NCBI GenBank assembly: GCA_021787395.1
Contig: JAJYLZ010000002.1
Span: 95,842 to 159,841, forward strand
Length of the DNA: 64,000 nt
Reading direction: 5' to 3'
Source of the DNA: Chloroflexota bacterium
GTDB lineage: Bacteria > Chloroflexota > Limnocylindria > Limnocylindrales > CSP1-4
Numbering within the stretch: the first letter of the stretch is position 1; every line of letters starts with the position of its first letter. The position numbers were made by a program, and so were the translations under genes. Shown piece by piece: positions 8,406 to 17,143 of the stretch. The notes under the pieces were generated by a model. The model did no database searches, was not told the origin of the DNA, and saw nothing but the letters and a program-made list of their open reading frames with translations.

Positions 8406-8907
8406 ACGACTCGTCGGCTTTCCGGTGGCTGCGCTTTTGGCGCTGGCGTTGGCTCCGTCGGCCTGGGCCCACAACATCACGACCGTGACGATCACGCCGA
8501 ACCCGGTCGCGGCCGGCGACAAGGTCACGCTGAGCGTGAGCGGCGTCGAGCCCAACTCGCAGCGCGCCATCGTGCTCATCGGGCAGGGCATCGTCGTCCA
8601 GTTCCCCACCGTCCAAACGGACGCGTCTGGGTCCTTCACGAGCGAGGTCACGATCCCGTCACGGCTCCCCGGAGGAACCTACCGGTTCGAGGCGATCGGT
8701 GACGAGACGCTCACCGGCGAGGTTGACGTGATGGCCGCGGCGGGCGGTATCGCCGCCCAGGCTGCGCCAGCGCAGGCGGTGCCCGACGCACGCACTCGGT
8801 CGACGATCGAAACGGTCCTGATCGTGATGGCCGCCGGCATCGCCCTGCTGGCTGGGCTCGCGCTGATCCTCGGTCCCGAACGGTTCGGCGGCGCCGGCGA
8901 GGCCTGA
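8398..8907 (+). CDS. Exported Ig-like protein with C-terminal membrane anchor
   Basis: 169 residues. A signal peptide with cleavage near SAWA-HN is followed by a beta-rich domain (about 25-115; VTITPNPVAAGDKVTLSV) and a single C-terminal helix (about 140-162). The segment QTDASGSFTSEVTIP with EAIGDETL is clearly related to the protein at 35231-35770 (KTDATGTFSKELHIP, RAVGDETL). Both have the same signal-domain-anchor layout, so they are paralogues. The domain faces outside. Function is unknown; its place in the cytochrome b operon suggests an envelope partner of electron-transfer or metal proteins. Confidence 0.75.
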   Translation: MTRRLVGFPVAALLALALAPSAWAHNITTVTITPNPVAAGDKVTLSVSGVEPNSQRAIVLIGQGIVVQFPTVQTDASGSFTSEVTIPSRLPGGTYRFEAIGDETLTGEVDVMAAAGGIAAQAAPAQAVPDARTRSTIETVLIVMAAGIALLAGLALILGPERFGGAGEA

Positions 8908-9266
8908 GCCGAGGCCGAGGGCAGAGTGGCCCGATGAGTCTGTGCCCTCTGCCTCGTCCAGTGTCCCCCGGCCGAGACCGACATCGGGTCCGGCACCTGC
9001 GGCGGGTCCGAGGCACTTGTGGGCCGCAACGTCTCGGAGCGCTTGCGCGGGACGGAAGGCTGGTAGCGTCGGCCCTGACTCGATGCTGAGACTGCGCGGG
9101 GCGTGGCGAACCGCAGCCAGGGCCGCGCGGGCCGGTTCGACCCGGCCGAGGACCTCGTGGGACCGCGGCGCGACCCCGCCACGATCCAGCATGACGGGCG
9201 TAGGCGCCGCCGCCCGCTTCGCAAGCGCGCGGTATGCGAGGCAACCCAGTATCCCCTGGCGGACAT

Positions 9267-9292
9267 CTCAGCCGCGACTCATTCGGATCTCA
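9267..9292 (+). promoter_or_regulatory. Family A repeats in the 8908-9363 intergenic stretch
   Basis: CTCA at 9267, 9278 and 9289, three perfect 11-bp steps, 72 bp before the ICMT-like gene. The first 15 bases match the block at 6177 exactly. The rest of 8908-9363 contains no coding region or hairpin that I can support. Confidence 0.72.
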
Positions 9293-9363
9293 GCCGTCGT
9301 CTGGATCCTTCGGCTGCGCTTGTGTGGCGGCCGGGATCGGCCGCGGGCGCTCGAAAGGTGACC

Positions 9364-10005
9364 GTGTCCGACTTCGGTGGCGGGCTCTGGGTGATCGTCG
9401 TCCTGGACTCCGCGCTTCTCATCGGCTTTGCCGCAACGCTGTTTCGTCCCCAGACACGCCGCGACTGGCGGGTGATGGGCTCGTTCTCCGCGTTTGTCGT
9501 GGCGCTCTTTGCGGAGATGTATGGGTTCCCGTTGACCATCTACGTCCTCTCCGGACTGCTGGGTGCTGCCTTCCCGCAGCTCGCCGCCACGCACGCGGGA
9601 GGCCACCTGCTCAACGACCTGATCGGCTGGACCGGCGACCCGCACGTGAGCCCATTCCACCTCGTGAGCTACATCCTCATGGGCGCCGCGTTCTTCCTCC
9701 TCGCCCGATCCTGGCCGGTGCTCTGGCGTGCGCAACGTGCAGGAGAGCTGGCGGTGACGGGACCCTACGCCCATGTCCGCCACCCGCAGTACGTCGCCTT
9801 CCTCCTGCTGATGGTGGGGCTGCTCGTCCAGTGGCCCACGCTCGTCACGCTGGTGATGTTCCCGGTCCTCGCCGTCGCGTACCGTCGGCTGGCACGCACC
9901 GAGGAGCGCGAGATGCGCGCCCAGTTCGGGGCGAAGTACGACGCCTACGCTGCCACTACCCCGGGATTTGTCCCGCGGCGATCCAAGCGCAGCACCGCGT
10001 CGTGA
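9364..10005 (+). CDS. Isoprenylcysteine methyltransferase-like (ICMT/PEMT) membrane protein
   Basis: 213 residues from GTG 9364, chosen for AAAGGTGA just upstream; GTG 9358 is an alternative. Five to six membrane helices are followed by the PEMT/ICMT signature GPYAHVRHPQYVAFLLLM and a cytoplasmic region TEEREMRAQFGAKYDAY. The family transfers methyl groups from SAM to lipids or prenyl-thiols; bacterial members are mostly uncharacterised and often lie near metal-efflux genes. Monocistronic, with a strong family A repeat block upstream. The true acceptor cannot be read from sequence. Confidence 0.85.
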   Translation: MSDFGGGLWVIVVLDSALLIGFAATLFRPQTRRDWRVMGSFSAFVVALFAEMYGFPLTIYVLSGLLGAAFPQLAATHAGGHLLNDLIGWTGDPHVSPFHLVSYILMGAAFFLLARSWPVLWRAQRAGELAVTGPYAHVRHPQYVAFLLLMVGLLVQWPTLVTLVMFPVLAVAYRRLARTEEREMRAQFGAKYDAYAATTPGFVPRRSKRSTAS

Positions 10006-10371
10006 CTCCGCCGCTGGGATCGGAGCGGGGCGTGCCGTGGTGGGCCGGCGTCGCTGTGACACCAGATCGGCACTGGGCCGTCCCTTGCCCCGCAACCGAG
10101 CGCGCCGATACCGTTCGTCCATGACCTCGCCCGTCCGACCCATGGGGATGATGTGTATGCGCCGGCGGCCCCGCCGCGCTGAGGACGGGGCTCTGGGTGC
10201 CGCGACCGGCTGACGCCGGACGGGACCTCGGGCCGAGGTCCCGGGAACGCAGCCCACGCTGCGGCCCATCGCTCCTCAGGACGAACGCGACGGCCAGCCG
10301 CCGGAACCACGCCCCGGCCGGGACCTCCCACTCGTACGCCATTCACGACGCACCCCCTGGGAGATCATGTC
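10006..10371 (+). other. 366-bp intergenic stretch with hairpin
   Basis: No gene is supported here. A 9-bp perfect hairpin (GGGACCTCG, loop GGC) at 10222-10242 may end the upstream transcript. A short Met-rich frame at 10122-10213 lacks a ribosome binding site and family resemblance and was not called. Confidence 0.4.
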
Positions 10372-10890
10372 ATGACCGAGTTCGCCTTCGCCCCGCTCGT
10401 GTCCGCCACTCGCGAGGCCCTAGCGGCCGCCCCCCACGGCGCCGCCGTCCACACATTCCGCGTCGCTAGTCGGCAGACGTCCGGCCTCCGCAGCGACGCG
10501 CGCATCCGCTCGTTCGAGCTCGCGGTGGACGAGCCGCCGCTGCTCGGCGGCAGCGACACGGCGCCCAACCCCGTCGAGTACGCCCTGCTGGCCCTCGCCG
10601 CCTGCCAGGAGATCACGTACCGGCTTCACGCCGACCACCTGGGCATCCCGCTCGACGGGGTGGCGGTGTCGCTCGAGGGCGACGTCGACCTGCGCGGGTT
10701 CTTCGCCGTGGACAGCGCAGTACGCCCCGGCTTCCGCGAGATCCGCGGCTCTGTCCGCCTCGACAGCCCGGCACCGAGGTCCGAGCTCGAGCGGCTGAAA
10801 GCCCACGTGGATGCCCACTGCCCGGTGCTCGACCTGCTGCGCAGCGAGACCCCGGTGGCCATCGCCCTGGAGGCGGCCGTACCCGCCTGA
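10372..10890 (+). CDS. OsmC-family peroxiredoxin-like protein
   Basis: 172 residues with GGGAGAT before the ATG. OsmC/Ohr proteins reduce organic peroxides with two conserved cysteines; here they are the Cys of LAACQEITYRLHAD (about residue 83) and the Cys of AHCPVLDLL (about residue 149). The middle domain GVAVSLEGDVDLRGFF is typical of the OsmC rather than the Ohr branch. It is monocistronic and ends with a strong hairpin at 10903-10937. No family A repeats were seen before it, unlike its neighbours. Confidence 0.9.
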   Translation: MTEFAFAPLVSATREALAAAPHGAAVHTFRVASRQTSGLRSDARIRSFELAVDEPPLLGGSDTAPNPVEYALLALAACQEITYRLHADHLGIPLDGVAVSLEGDVDLRGFFAVDSAVRPGFREIRGSVRLDSPAPRSELERLKAHVDAHCPVLDLLRSETPVAIALEAAVPA

Positions 10891-10902
10891 CGGGAAGGGG
10901 GA

Positions 10903-10937
10903 GTCTGGCAGCGGCCGCGCGTCGGCCGCAGCCAGAC
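10903..10937 (+). terminator. Hairpin after osmC
   Basis: A 15-bp stem with one mismatch (GTCTGGCAGCGGCCG against its partner) and a 5-nt loop directly follows the OsmC stop. There is no U-tract, as is common in very GC-rich genomes. Confidence 0.6.
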
Positions 10938-10987
10938 AACTAACGGCGCGGGGGCGACTCCGCGAACCCATGCCCTCCGGCACTCCT

Positions 10988-11013
10988 CTCAGCACACGTT
11001 CAGCCCGGGCTCA
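10988..11013 (+). promoter_or_regulatory. Family A 11-bp repeats before the multicopper oxidase
   Basis: CTCA 10988, TTCA 10999, CTCA 11010, exact 11-bp steps, 64 bp before the start at 11077. Confidence 0.7.
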
Positions 11014-11076
11014 TCCGCACGGGCCACCCTTCCCGCGAGCGGCAGCAAGCGCTGCCGCCTGCAGTTGGAGCCCCGC

Positions 11077-12249
11077 ATGTCGTTGCGCGTCCCTGGAGTT
11101 GTCAGCGTGGCCGCGGTCGTCGCGGCGATTGTGGCGAGTGCGATCGGCGGCTACGCCCTGGCGGGGGCCAGGGCGGGCAGCGCCGGCGTCGCGACCGGCA
11201 CCGATGCAGGCCTGGCCCTCGCCAGCCGCACGTCGCTCGAGCAGCTGCTCGCCACCAAGCCCATCACGCCGACTGGCAGGACGAAGACGTTCGACCTCGC
11301 GATCGGCGAGACCACCTGGGAGCTTGTGCCCGGCGTCACGACGCAGGCTGTCGCCGTAAACCGCACGGTGCCTGGCCCGACCATCCGCGTGACGGAGGGC
11401 GACGCGGTCGTGGTCAACGTGCGCAACCAACTCACGGAGCCGACTTCGATCCACTGGCACGGCGTCCACGTCCCCAACGACCAGGATGGCGTCTCCGGCG
11501 TGACGCAGGATCCGATCCCGGCGGGCGGCTCCTACACCTACCGCTTCACGGCATCGCACGCCGGCACCTTCATGTACCACGCTCACGGCCCGAAGAGCCG
11601 TGAGCAGATTGACCGCGGGCTCTATGCGCCCCTAATCATCGACCCAGCCGGGCCGGACCAGATCGCCGCAGATGTGGAGCAGGTGCTCGCGATCGGCAAC
11701 TGGATGGTCGGCAGCGACATGGCGACGATGGGCGCCATGAGCATGGACTACAACTACTTCACCATGAACGGCAAGTCGTACCCGGCGACGACCCCGATCG
11801 CGGTGCGCCAGGGACAGCTGGTGCGGCTGCGGATCGTCAACCCCAGCCAGACCCTCCACCCGATGCACCTCCACGGGTTGGACATGGCCGTTGTGGCCAA
11901 GGACGGCGAGGCCCTACCGCAGCCCCAGCGACTCAACACGCTCGACGTCGCCCCAGGCGACACGTACGACGTGGTCATCCTCGCCTCGGCCCCCGGCACG
12001 TGGCTGTTCCACTGCCACGACCTCCACCACGTGACCAACAACGGCGTGGAGCCCGGCGGGCTGATCGTGCCCATCGTCGTGACGGCGTCCGACGGGCCTT
12101 CGCCATCGCCGTCCGCATCGGCGATCCCGGCTGCGTCGAGTGCCGCGCCCTCAGCGTCGCCCAGCCTTTCTTCGGATCCGACGGCGCCTGCGTCGACGAC
12201 CCCCGAGCACACGGCGGTGCCGGGCATGACCGCCATGCCGGGGATGTAG
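11077..12249 (+). CDS. Two-domain multicopper oxidase, secreted
   Basis: 390 residues from ATG 11077 (TTGGAG upstream). An N-terminal hydrophobic signal/anchor (about 5-30) is followed by two cupredoxin domains. Copper motifs are in order: HWHGVH, YHAHG, HPMHLHG and HCHDLHH. These supply type 1, 2 and 3 copper ligands, so the enzyme should be an oxidase of the laccase or small-laccase type. After residue 330 a Ser/Pro/Ala linker leads to a Met-rich tail (HTAVPGMTAMPGM) suited to Cu(I) or Cu(II) binding. Likely role: periplasmic or surface oxidation of Cu(I) or phenolics. Regulated by the upstream CTCA repeats (inference). Confidence 0.92.
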   Translation: MSLRVPGVVSVAAVVAAIVASAIGGYALAGARAGSAGVATGTDAGLALASRTSLEQLLATKPITPTGRTKTFDLAIGETTWELVPGVTTQAVAVNRTVPGPTIRVTEGDAVVVNVRNQLTEPTSIHWHGVHVPNDQDGVSGVTQDPIPAGGSYTYRFTASHAGTFMYHAHGPKSREQIDRGLYAPLIIDPAGPDQIAADVEQVLAIGNWMVGSDMATMGAMSMDYNYFTMNGKSYPATTPIAVRQGQLVRLRIVNPSQTLHPMHLHGLDMAVVAKDGEALPQPQRLNTLDVAPGDTYDVVILASAPGTWLFHCHDLHHVTNNGVEPGGLIVPIVVTASDGPSPSPSASAIPAASSAAPSASPSLSSDPTAPASTTPEHTAVPGMTAMPGM

Positions 12250-12259
12250 GGCTGGCCTC

Positions 12260-12274
12260 GCTCGCTTCGCGAGC
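12260..12274. terminator. Small hairpin between convergent genes
   Basis: GCTCGC-TTC-GCGAGC, a perfect 6-bp stem between the ends of the multicopper oxidase and the ccm operon. Bidirectional use is possible. Confidence 0.35.
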
Positions 12275-12347
12275 CGGCGCCACGCCCCCACCTGATCGGC
12301 CCGTCGGCTCGGGGGCGCGGCAATCACCGCGCGGGATGGGCGTTCGA

Positions 12348-13373
12348 TCAGGGAGCGGGCGATCCCGGGCTGGCGCTGGCGGCGGACGACTGATTCGCGT
12401 CACTCGCGGCGAGCAGCGACTCGACCGTCGTGCGGCGCACGTCGTCGCCCGCCGCGACTTCCAGGAAGCGGGCGGCGTCGGCCCGCACGCGGGCGTCGGC
12501 CCGGCCGAACAGTTGCTGGTTGGCCACCATTCGCATGAACAGGGCGTCCGCACTCGCGCCGTTCGTGCCCAGAATGCCGTCGAGCAGCGTGACAGCGACG
12601 TCAGGGCGTCCCGATTCGATCAGGATCGCAGCCAAGCCGAGCTTCGGGGCGTCGGCCGCTGGGTCGACCGTCAGGGCAGCACGATAGCGCGAGGCCGCCT
12701 CGGGCAGGTCTCCGGCACCCAGAAGAGCGTCGCCGAGTTGGGTCAGAATCCTGGCGTCAGACGGATCGGCGGCAACCCACGCCTCTAGCTGCGCGATCGT
12801 CGGGGTCGTCGAGGGCGCGCCGCCACTCGCCGGCGCGCCTGCGGGCCGGAGGCCGAGCGCTGCTGGGATCGGCGCGAGGAGCGCCAACACCATCGCTCCG
12901 AACACCGCGCTCTCGGCCAGCCGTGGGCCGCCTTGCCGCGTTGCCAGATCGGCCGTACCAGAGTCGTGGTTGGCCTGTCGGGCATGGCGGGCATGGCGCA
13001 CCAGGACGATCACTCCACCGACCACGACGACGGCTGGGAGAATCCAGACCACGATGTCCGGGCCGGTCGTCGGGGGGTCGAGGAGGATCCAAGTTCCGTA
13101 TCTGTCGGCGAAGAAGCCCCTGATCTGCTCATCCGTGCGGCCGTCCCGGACCTGCTGCTCCACAACCTGTCGGATCTGTCTCGCAGCCTGGGCAGGGGAA
13201 TCGGCAACCGACGTCGCCTGGCAGGTGGGGCAGCGGAGCGTCGACTCAATCGCCCGTGCTCGCGCCGAGAGATCTAGAGGCCGCGACGATGCCAGCAGCA
13301 CGGCAGCAGCGATGACCAGCGCGCTGCCTGCCAGGGCAAGGAGGATCGCTGCTCTCATGCGAGAACGACTCAT
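12348..13373 (-). CDS. ccmH: CcmH-CcmI fusion, cytochrome c maturation
   Basis: 341 residues, overlapping the thioredoxin-like gene by 4 nt (ATGA). Residues 1-30 form a membrane anchor; the heme-lyase redox motif LRCPTCQ lies near residue 46 and the CcmH fold continues to a second helix near 105-125. A third helix near 155 leads into TPR-like helices (about 190-310; DLPEAASRYRAALTVDPAA) as in CcmI/NrfG apocytochrome chaperones. CcmH reduces apocytochrome cysteines and CcmI holds the apoprotein. The fusion of both in one chain is compact. Last gene of the minus-strand ccm operon. Confidence 0.9.
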   Translation of the reverse strand: MSRSRMRAAILLALAGSALVIAAAVLLASSRPLDLSARARAIESTLRCPTCQATSVADSPAQAARQIRQVVEQQVRDGRTDEQIRGFFADRYGTWILLDPPTTGPDIVVWILPAVVVVGGVIVLVRHARHARQANHDSGTADLATRQGGPRLAESAVFGAMVLALLAPIPAALGLRPAGAPASGGAPSTTPTIAQLEAWVAADPSDARILTQLGDALLGAGDLPEAASRYRAALTVDPAADAPKLGLAAILIESGRPDVAVTLLDGILGTNGASADALFMRMVANQQLFGRADARVRADAARFLEVAAGDDVRRTTVESLLAASDANQSSAASASPGSPAP

Positions 13374-13969
13374 GGCCCGGCGATCGTGCGGAGCTTGGCG
13401 TCGATGTCGGCCTGCGAGAGCACCCCGACCTGGTGGGCCCGGATCATCCCCGTGCGGTCTATGAAGAAGGTCTCGGGGATGCCGGTGAGGCCATAGTCGA
13501 TCGCGGCGGTCCCCTGCGGGTCGAGCAGGGTGGCGTAAGGCACGCCGAACTCGTCCACGAACCTCTGAGCGTTCTCTGCAGTGTCCTGATACAGGATGCC
13601 GACCACGGCCAAACCCTGGGGCGCCCTGCGCGCCAGCTGCACCAGCAACGGCGCCTCCTCGCGGCACGGAGGGCACCAGGAAGCCCAGAAGTTCACGATC
13701 ACGGGGCGCCCTGCATAGTTCCCGAGGCCGAGGCGGCGGCCGTCGAGAGTCTGGAGATCGAAGGAGGCGGCCGGGCGATCGACGCCCGGACCCCGGTCCA
13801 TTCCCGATGGCGGGGTGACCCGGAAGGTGACGGTCACTTCAACGAGGATCGCGACGGCAATGGCGCCGAGGATCCAGACAAGTCGGCGCCGGGTACGTGG
13901 CCGAGACGGCGGTGCCGGGTCCCACGCCTCGGGATCGGCCGGACCAGTCGAGGCCGCCTGCTCAGCCAC
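13370..13969 (-). CDS. ccmG: TlpA/ResA/CcmG-type thiol-disulfide oxidoreductase
   Basis: 199 residues from GTG 13969, which overlaps the ccmF stop by 8 nt. One N-terminal membrane anchor (about 30-50) holds a periplasmic thioredoxin fold with active site WCPPC near residue 105 and the cis-Pro loop [12 protein letters not shown]. In cytochrome c maturation this protein keeps the apocytochrome or CcmH cysteines reduced, receiving electrons from a CcdA/DsbD-type protein such as those at 37732 and 42559. A longer frame with an earlier start would run into ccmF and is less likely. Confidence 0.92.
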   Translation of the reverse strand: MAEQAASTGPADPEAWDPAPPSRPRTRRRLVWILGAIAVAILVEVTVTFRVTPPSGMDRGPGVDRPAASFDLQTLDGRRLGLGNYAGRPVIVNFWASWCPPCREEAPLLVQLARRAPQGLAVVGILYQDTAENAQRFVDEFGVPYATLLDPQGTAAIDYGLTGIPETFFIDRTGMIRAHQVGVLSQADIDAKLRTIAGP

Positions 13970-15878
13970 CAGCGCGCACCGCGGCAGCCTCCGCCGCAAT
14001 CACTGCCTCGGAACCGCGCCCCCTCTGGGCCAGCGTGAGCGCCGCGCCCAGGGCGAGCACGACCCCGCCTACCCAGAGCCAGCTGATGAATGGGTAGGTG
14101 GACACCCGCACGGTCACCGTCCCGGACGCCGGATCGGCGTCAAGGAGCGCCACGTACACGTCCCCCAAGACTCCCGGCCTGACGGCGGGCGTCGCGAAGG
14201 CCTGGTTCGATAGCGACGACACCGTCAGGCGCGGCCCCGGCTCGAAGGCGGTTCCGTCGAGGACCAGGCTGGCCTCCACGGTCATGCCCGTGCTCGACGA
14301 TCCGGCGGCGGTCGAGAGAAACTCGACCCGGTGGCCCGCCACCGAAACGACCTGCCCGGGACGCAACTGCGCCTCGGCGTCTGCGCGGCCGGATGCAGCG
14401 AGCACGATCGCGAGCGCCATCACAGCGAGGCCTGCGTGCGCGACCAATCCGCCCTGCCGGCGGACCGAGAGCGGGCGCAGGCGGGAACGTCGCGCCACCG
14501 ATAACAGCGTCGCGAACAGGGAGAAACTGGCGCCCGCCGTGCCGAGGACACCGGCCGCGCCGAGTCCCGCGGCCGCCGCGGCCACGGCCCCTACGACAGC
14601 GCCGAACAGCGGCGTGACAAGCCGCCAGGCGATTCGGTCGGTCCAGCGCCCCCAGGGCAGGAGCGGGCCAGCGGCCATCAGACCCAGGAGGACCGCCCCA
14701 ATGGGCCCCACGATCCTCTCGAAATACGGAGCGCCAACACTGACCCGACTGCCGTCGACGGCCTCGACAACCAGGGGGAACACCGTTCCGGCCATCACCG
14801 TCGCGGCGACCGCCACCAGAAGGAGGTTGTTTGCCATGATCGCCGCACCGCGGATGCCGCCGATCGAGCCTGTCCGCCCAGCAGGGGTCCGCAGGGCCGC
14901 GAGGCCGACCGTGCCGATCAGCGACGCCGCCACGAGGCCTGCCAGCAGGGGCCCGATAGCGGACAGCGTGAACGCGTGCACCGACTGTAGGACGCCGCTC
15001 CGCGTGACCAGCGTCGCGAACAGCGTCAGCAGAAACGACGCGCTCACGAGCGCCACGTTCCAGCCGAGGAGCGCGCCGGTGCGGCGGCCGACCATCGCCG
15101 AGTGGAGGAAGGCAGTCGCCGTGAGCCACGGCAGGAGGGCGACGTTCTCCACGGGGTCCCACGCCCAGTAGCCGCCCCACCCGAGGACCGCGTACGACCA
15201 CCACGCCCCAGCGGTCAGACCGAGCGTGAGCGGTATCCACGCCACGACCGTAGAACGCGACGCATCCGCAATCCATCGGTCATCGAGCCGCCGGTGCCAC
15301 AGGGCGTCGACGGTCAGGGCGAACGGCACTGCTAGCCCGACGAACCCCAAGTAGAGCAGCGGCGGGTGAATAACCATGAGCGGGTGCTGCGCCAGCAGAG
15401 GGTTCGGGCCCGGCCCGTCGGCCGGCACCGGGAACACCGGTCGCCACGGGTTGCCGGGGCCGAGCAGCAGGATGCCGAAGAACGCGAGCAGCGCGTGGAG
15501 GACGGCGAGGACCCCAGGCCTCCGGTCAGGAGGTCGGCTGGTCACCCAGCGCGCCGCGGCGACGGTGACCACTGCGAGGAGCGACGCCCAGAGGAGGATG
15601 GAGCCCTCGAGCGCCGCCCACAGCGACGACACCGTGAAGAGCGCAGGCGTGGACCGGCTGCCGACCTGCGCGACGTACGAAACGCTGAAGTCCCTCGCAA
15701 GGAGCGCGACGATCATGAGCACCGACGCTCCCGCAAACCCGACGGCGGAGGCTGCGGCGCACATGACGGCGATCCCGGACGGCCAGCGTCCTCGCAGCGC
15801 CTGGATCGCGGCGATAAGGCCGAGCACCGCGCTGCCGGTCCCGAGGAATGTGAAGGCGTACCCTCCCGCAGCGATCAC
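13962..15878 (-). CDS. ccmF: CcmF heme lyase subunit
   Basis: 638 residues starting GTG (GTGA overlap with ccmE). About fifteen membrane segments include the tryptophan-rich periplasmic WWD segment WGGYWAWDPVENVALLPWL near residue 230. Conserved histidines (AQHPLMVIHPP, FLHSAM) flank it as heme ligands. CcmF with CcmH attaches heme covalently to apocytochrome c on the outer side of the membrane. Length is normal for the family. Confidence 0.95.
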   Translation of the reverse strand: MIAAGGYAFTFLGTGSAVLGLIAAIQALRGRWPSGIAVMCAAASAVGFAGASVLMIVALLARDFSVSYVAQVGSRSTPALFTVSSLWAALEGSILLWASLLAVVTVAAARWVTSRPPDRRPGVLAVLHALLAFFGILLLGPGNPWRPVFPVPADGPGPNPLLAQHPLMVIHPPLLYLGFVGLAVPFALTVDALWHRRLDDRWIADASRSTVVAWIPLTLGLTAGAWWSYAVLGWGGYWAWDPVENVALLPWLTATAFLHSAMVGRRTGALLGWNVALVSASFLLTLFATLVTRSGVLQSVHAFTLSAIGPLLAGLVAASLIGTVGLAALRTPAGRTGSIGGIRGAAIMANNLLLVAVAATVMAGTVFPLVVEAVDGSRVSVGAPYFERIVGPIGAVLLGLMAAGPLLPWGRWTDRIAWRLVTPLFGAVVGAVAAAAAGLGAAGVLGTAGASFSLFATLLSVARRSRLRPLSVRRQGGLVAHAGLAVMALAIVLAASGRADAEAQLRPGQVVSVAGHRVEFLSTAAGSSSTGMTVEASLVLDGTAFEPGPRLTVSSLSNQAFATPAVRPGVLGDVYVALLDADPASGTVTVRVSTYPFISWLWVGGVVLALGAALTLAQRGRGSEAVIAAEAAAVRAGG

Positions 15879-16306
15879 GGTGTGCCACCGCCCAGCGAGG
15901 TCACGACCGCCGGCGGAACCGTCTGCCCAGGCTGGATCGCCTCATAGACTTCGGAGTGCTTCACGAGCACTTCGTCCGCGGCGAAGACGTCCCCTGGACC
16001 CATGCTGCCGGCCAGAACGACCCCGACCCCATCACGAAACAGCGCCGTCGGCAGCGCCGTGGACACGACGCCGATCGATGTAGTGCCATCCGTGATCCTG
16101 AACGAAAGGCGGTGCGTCGCGGCGTCGACGTGTACCGATCCTGGGACGACCAGGCCATACAGGCGAGTGGGCGTGCTGTCCCGGCTTGCAAGGAGCTCCG
16201 AAGGCGTTCTGTAGTAGACGACGGCGCTCGAGAGCCCGACGCCGACCAGCACGACAAGCGCCGCACCGACCAGCAACAACCCGAGCGCCGAGACCCGTCT
16301 GCTCAC
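15875..16306 (-). CDS. ccmE: CcmE heme chaperone
   Basis: 143 residues: one N-terminal membrane helix (about 7-28), then an OB-fold beta barrel (YYRTPSELL, RLYGLVVPGSVHVD). The heme-attachment site VKHSEVY near residue 115 keeps the His-x3-Tyr form, so it is of the His type rather than the Cys type. It carries heme from CcmC to CcmF. Overlaps ccmF by 4 nt and ccmD by 4 nt. Confidence 0.93.
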   Translation of the reverse strand: MSRRVSALGLLLVGAALVVLVGVGLSSAVVYYRTPSELLASRDSTPTRLYGLVVPGSVHVDAATHRLSFRITDGTTSIGVVSTALPTALFRDGVGVVLAGSMGPGDVFAADEVLVKHSEVYEAIQPGQTVPPAVVTSLGGGTP

Positions 16307-16482
16307 TTGGGGCTGGCGTCATGCACGGGTGCCGCGTCGTCGCTGGTGGACTCGGAGAACGCACGCATGGCTGCCCTCCGGATGCGCGCCGCGGCGAGCC
16401 GGCGCCGGAGCATGACGGCATAAGCTGCAACGCCCCCCACAACGACGAGATACCCGGCCAGGACGAACGGGAGGTCAGACAT
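16303..16482 (-). CDS. ccmD: CcmD-like small membrane protein
   Basis: 59 residues from ATG 16482: a single membrane helix (about 5-24), a basic stretch RRRLAAARIRR after it and an acidic tail. Size, topology and position between ccmC and ccmE match CcmD, which helps release holo-CcmE from the CcmABC complex. It overlaps ccmC by 8 nt and ccmE by 4 nt. Confidence 0.8.
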   Translation of the reverse strand: MSDLPFVLAGYLVVVGGVAAYAVMLRRRLAAARIRRAAMRAFSESTSDDAAPVHDASPK

Positions 16483-17143
16483 CGGCAACCGCTTCGCGAA
16501 TTCGCTCGAGGCGCACACGCTCGCGCACGAGCCAGACAAACGCGAGACTGAACACGGCCACGCTGGCGATCAGCTGGGCTAGCAGCAGGTGGTCGATTGT
16601 GGGGTCGCCTGGCCGGAGGATGGTCGGTGGCTGGTGCAGGCTCCGCCACCACAGCACCGAGAAGTGCACCACCGGCACGTTGACGAACGCCAGCACGCCG
16701 AACACCGCGGCCAGCCGGGCGCGTCGCCGGCGGTCCGCGATCGACTGCCGCAGCAGCAGGTATGCGGCGTACGCGAGCAGCATGATCGCCGTGGTGGTGA
16801 GCCTCGGATCCCAATCCCACCACTTGCCCCAGGTGGCCTTGCCCCAGATCGAGCCCGACGCGATCGCGACTGCGGTGAATAGCACCCCAACCTCAGCGCA
16901 GGCCGCCGCCAGGTGATCGAGGCGGGCGGTGCGCCGCCACAAGTAGCCGACGCTCGCGAGGAAGACCACGAGGAACGCGAGGTAGCCCACCCATGCCGCC
17001 GGGACGTGAACGTACATCAGCCGCTGTACGTCGCCCTGGCTCGCGTCCGCGGGCACGAGCATCAGGCCCGTGACCAGCACAACAGCGACAGCCCCCGCGA
17101 CCATCATGCCGGAGTGTGCACGAAACCAACCACCTCGGATCAT
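16475..17143 (-). CDS. ccmC: CcmC heme exporter/loading subunit
   Basis: 222 residues, six membrane helices, with the tryptophan-rich WGKWWDWDPRLT motif near residue 125 and conserved His residues in MYVHVPAAW and PVVHFSVLWW that ligate heme. CcmC loads heme onto CcmE. The ATG at 17143 overlaps the ccmB stop (ATGA). Confidence 0.95.
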   Translation of the reverse strand: MIRGGWFRAHSGMMVAGAVAVVLVTGLMLVPADASQGDVQRLMYVHVPAAWVGYLAFLVVFLASVGYLWRRTARLDHLAAACAEVGVLFTAVAIASGSIWGKATWGKWWDWDPRLTTTAIMLLAYAAYLLLRQSIADRRRRARLAAVFGVLAFVNVPVVHFSVLWWRSLHQPPTILRPGDPTIDHLLLAQLIASVAVFSLAFVWLVRERVRLERIREAVADV

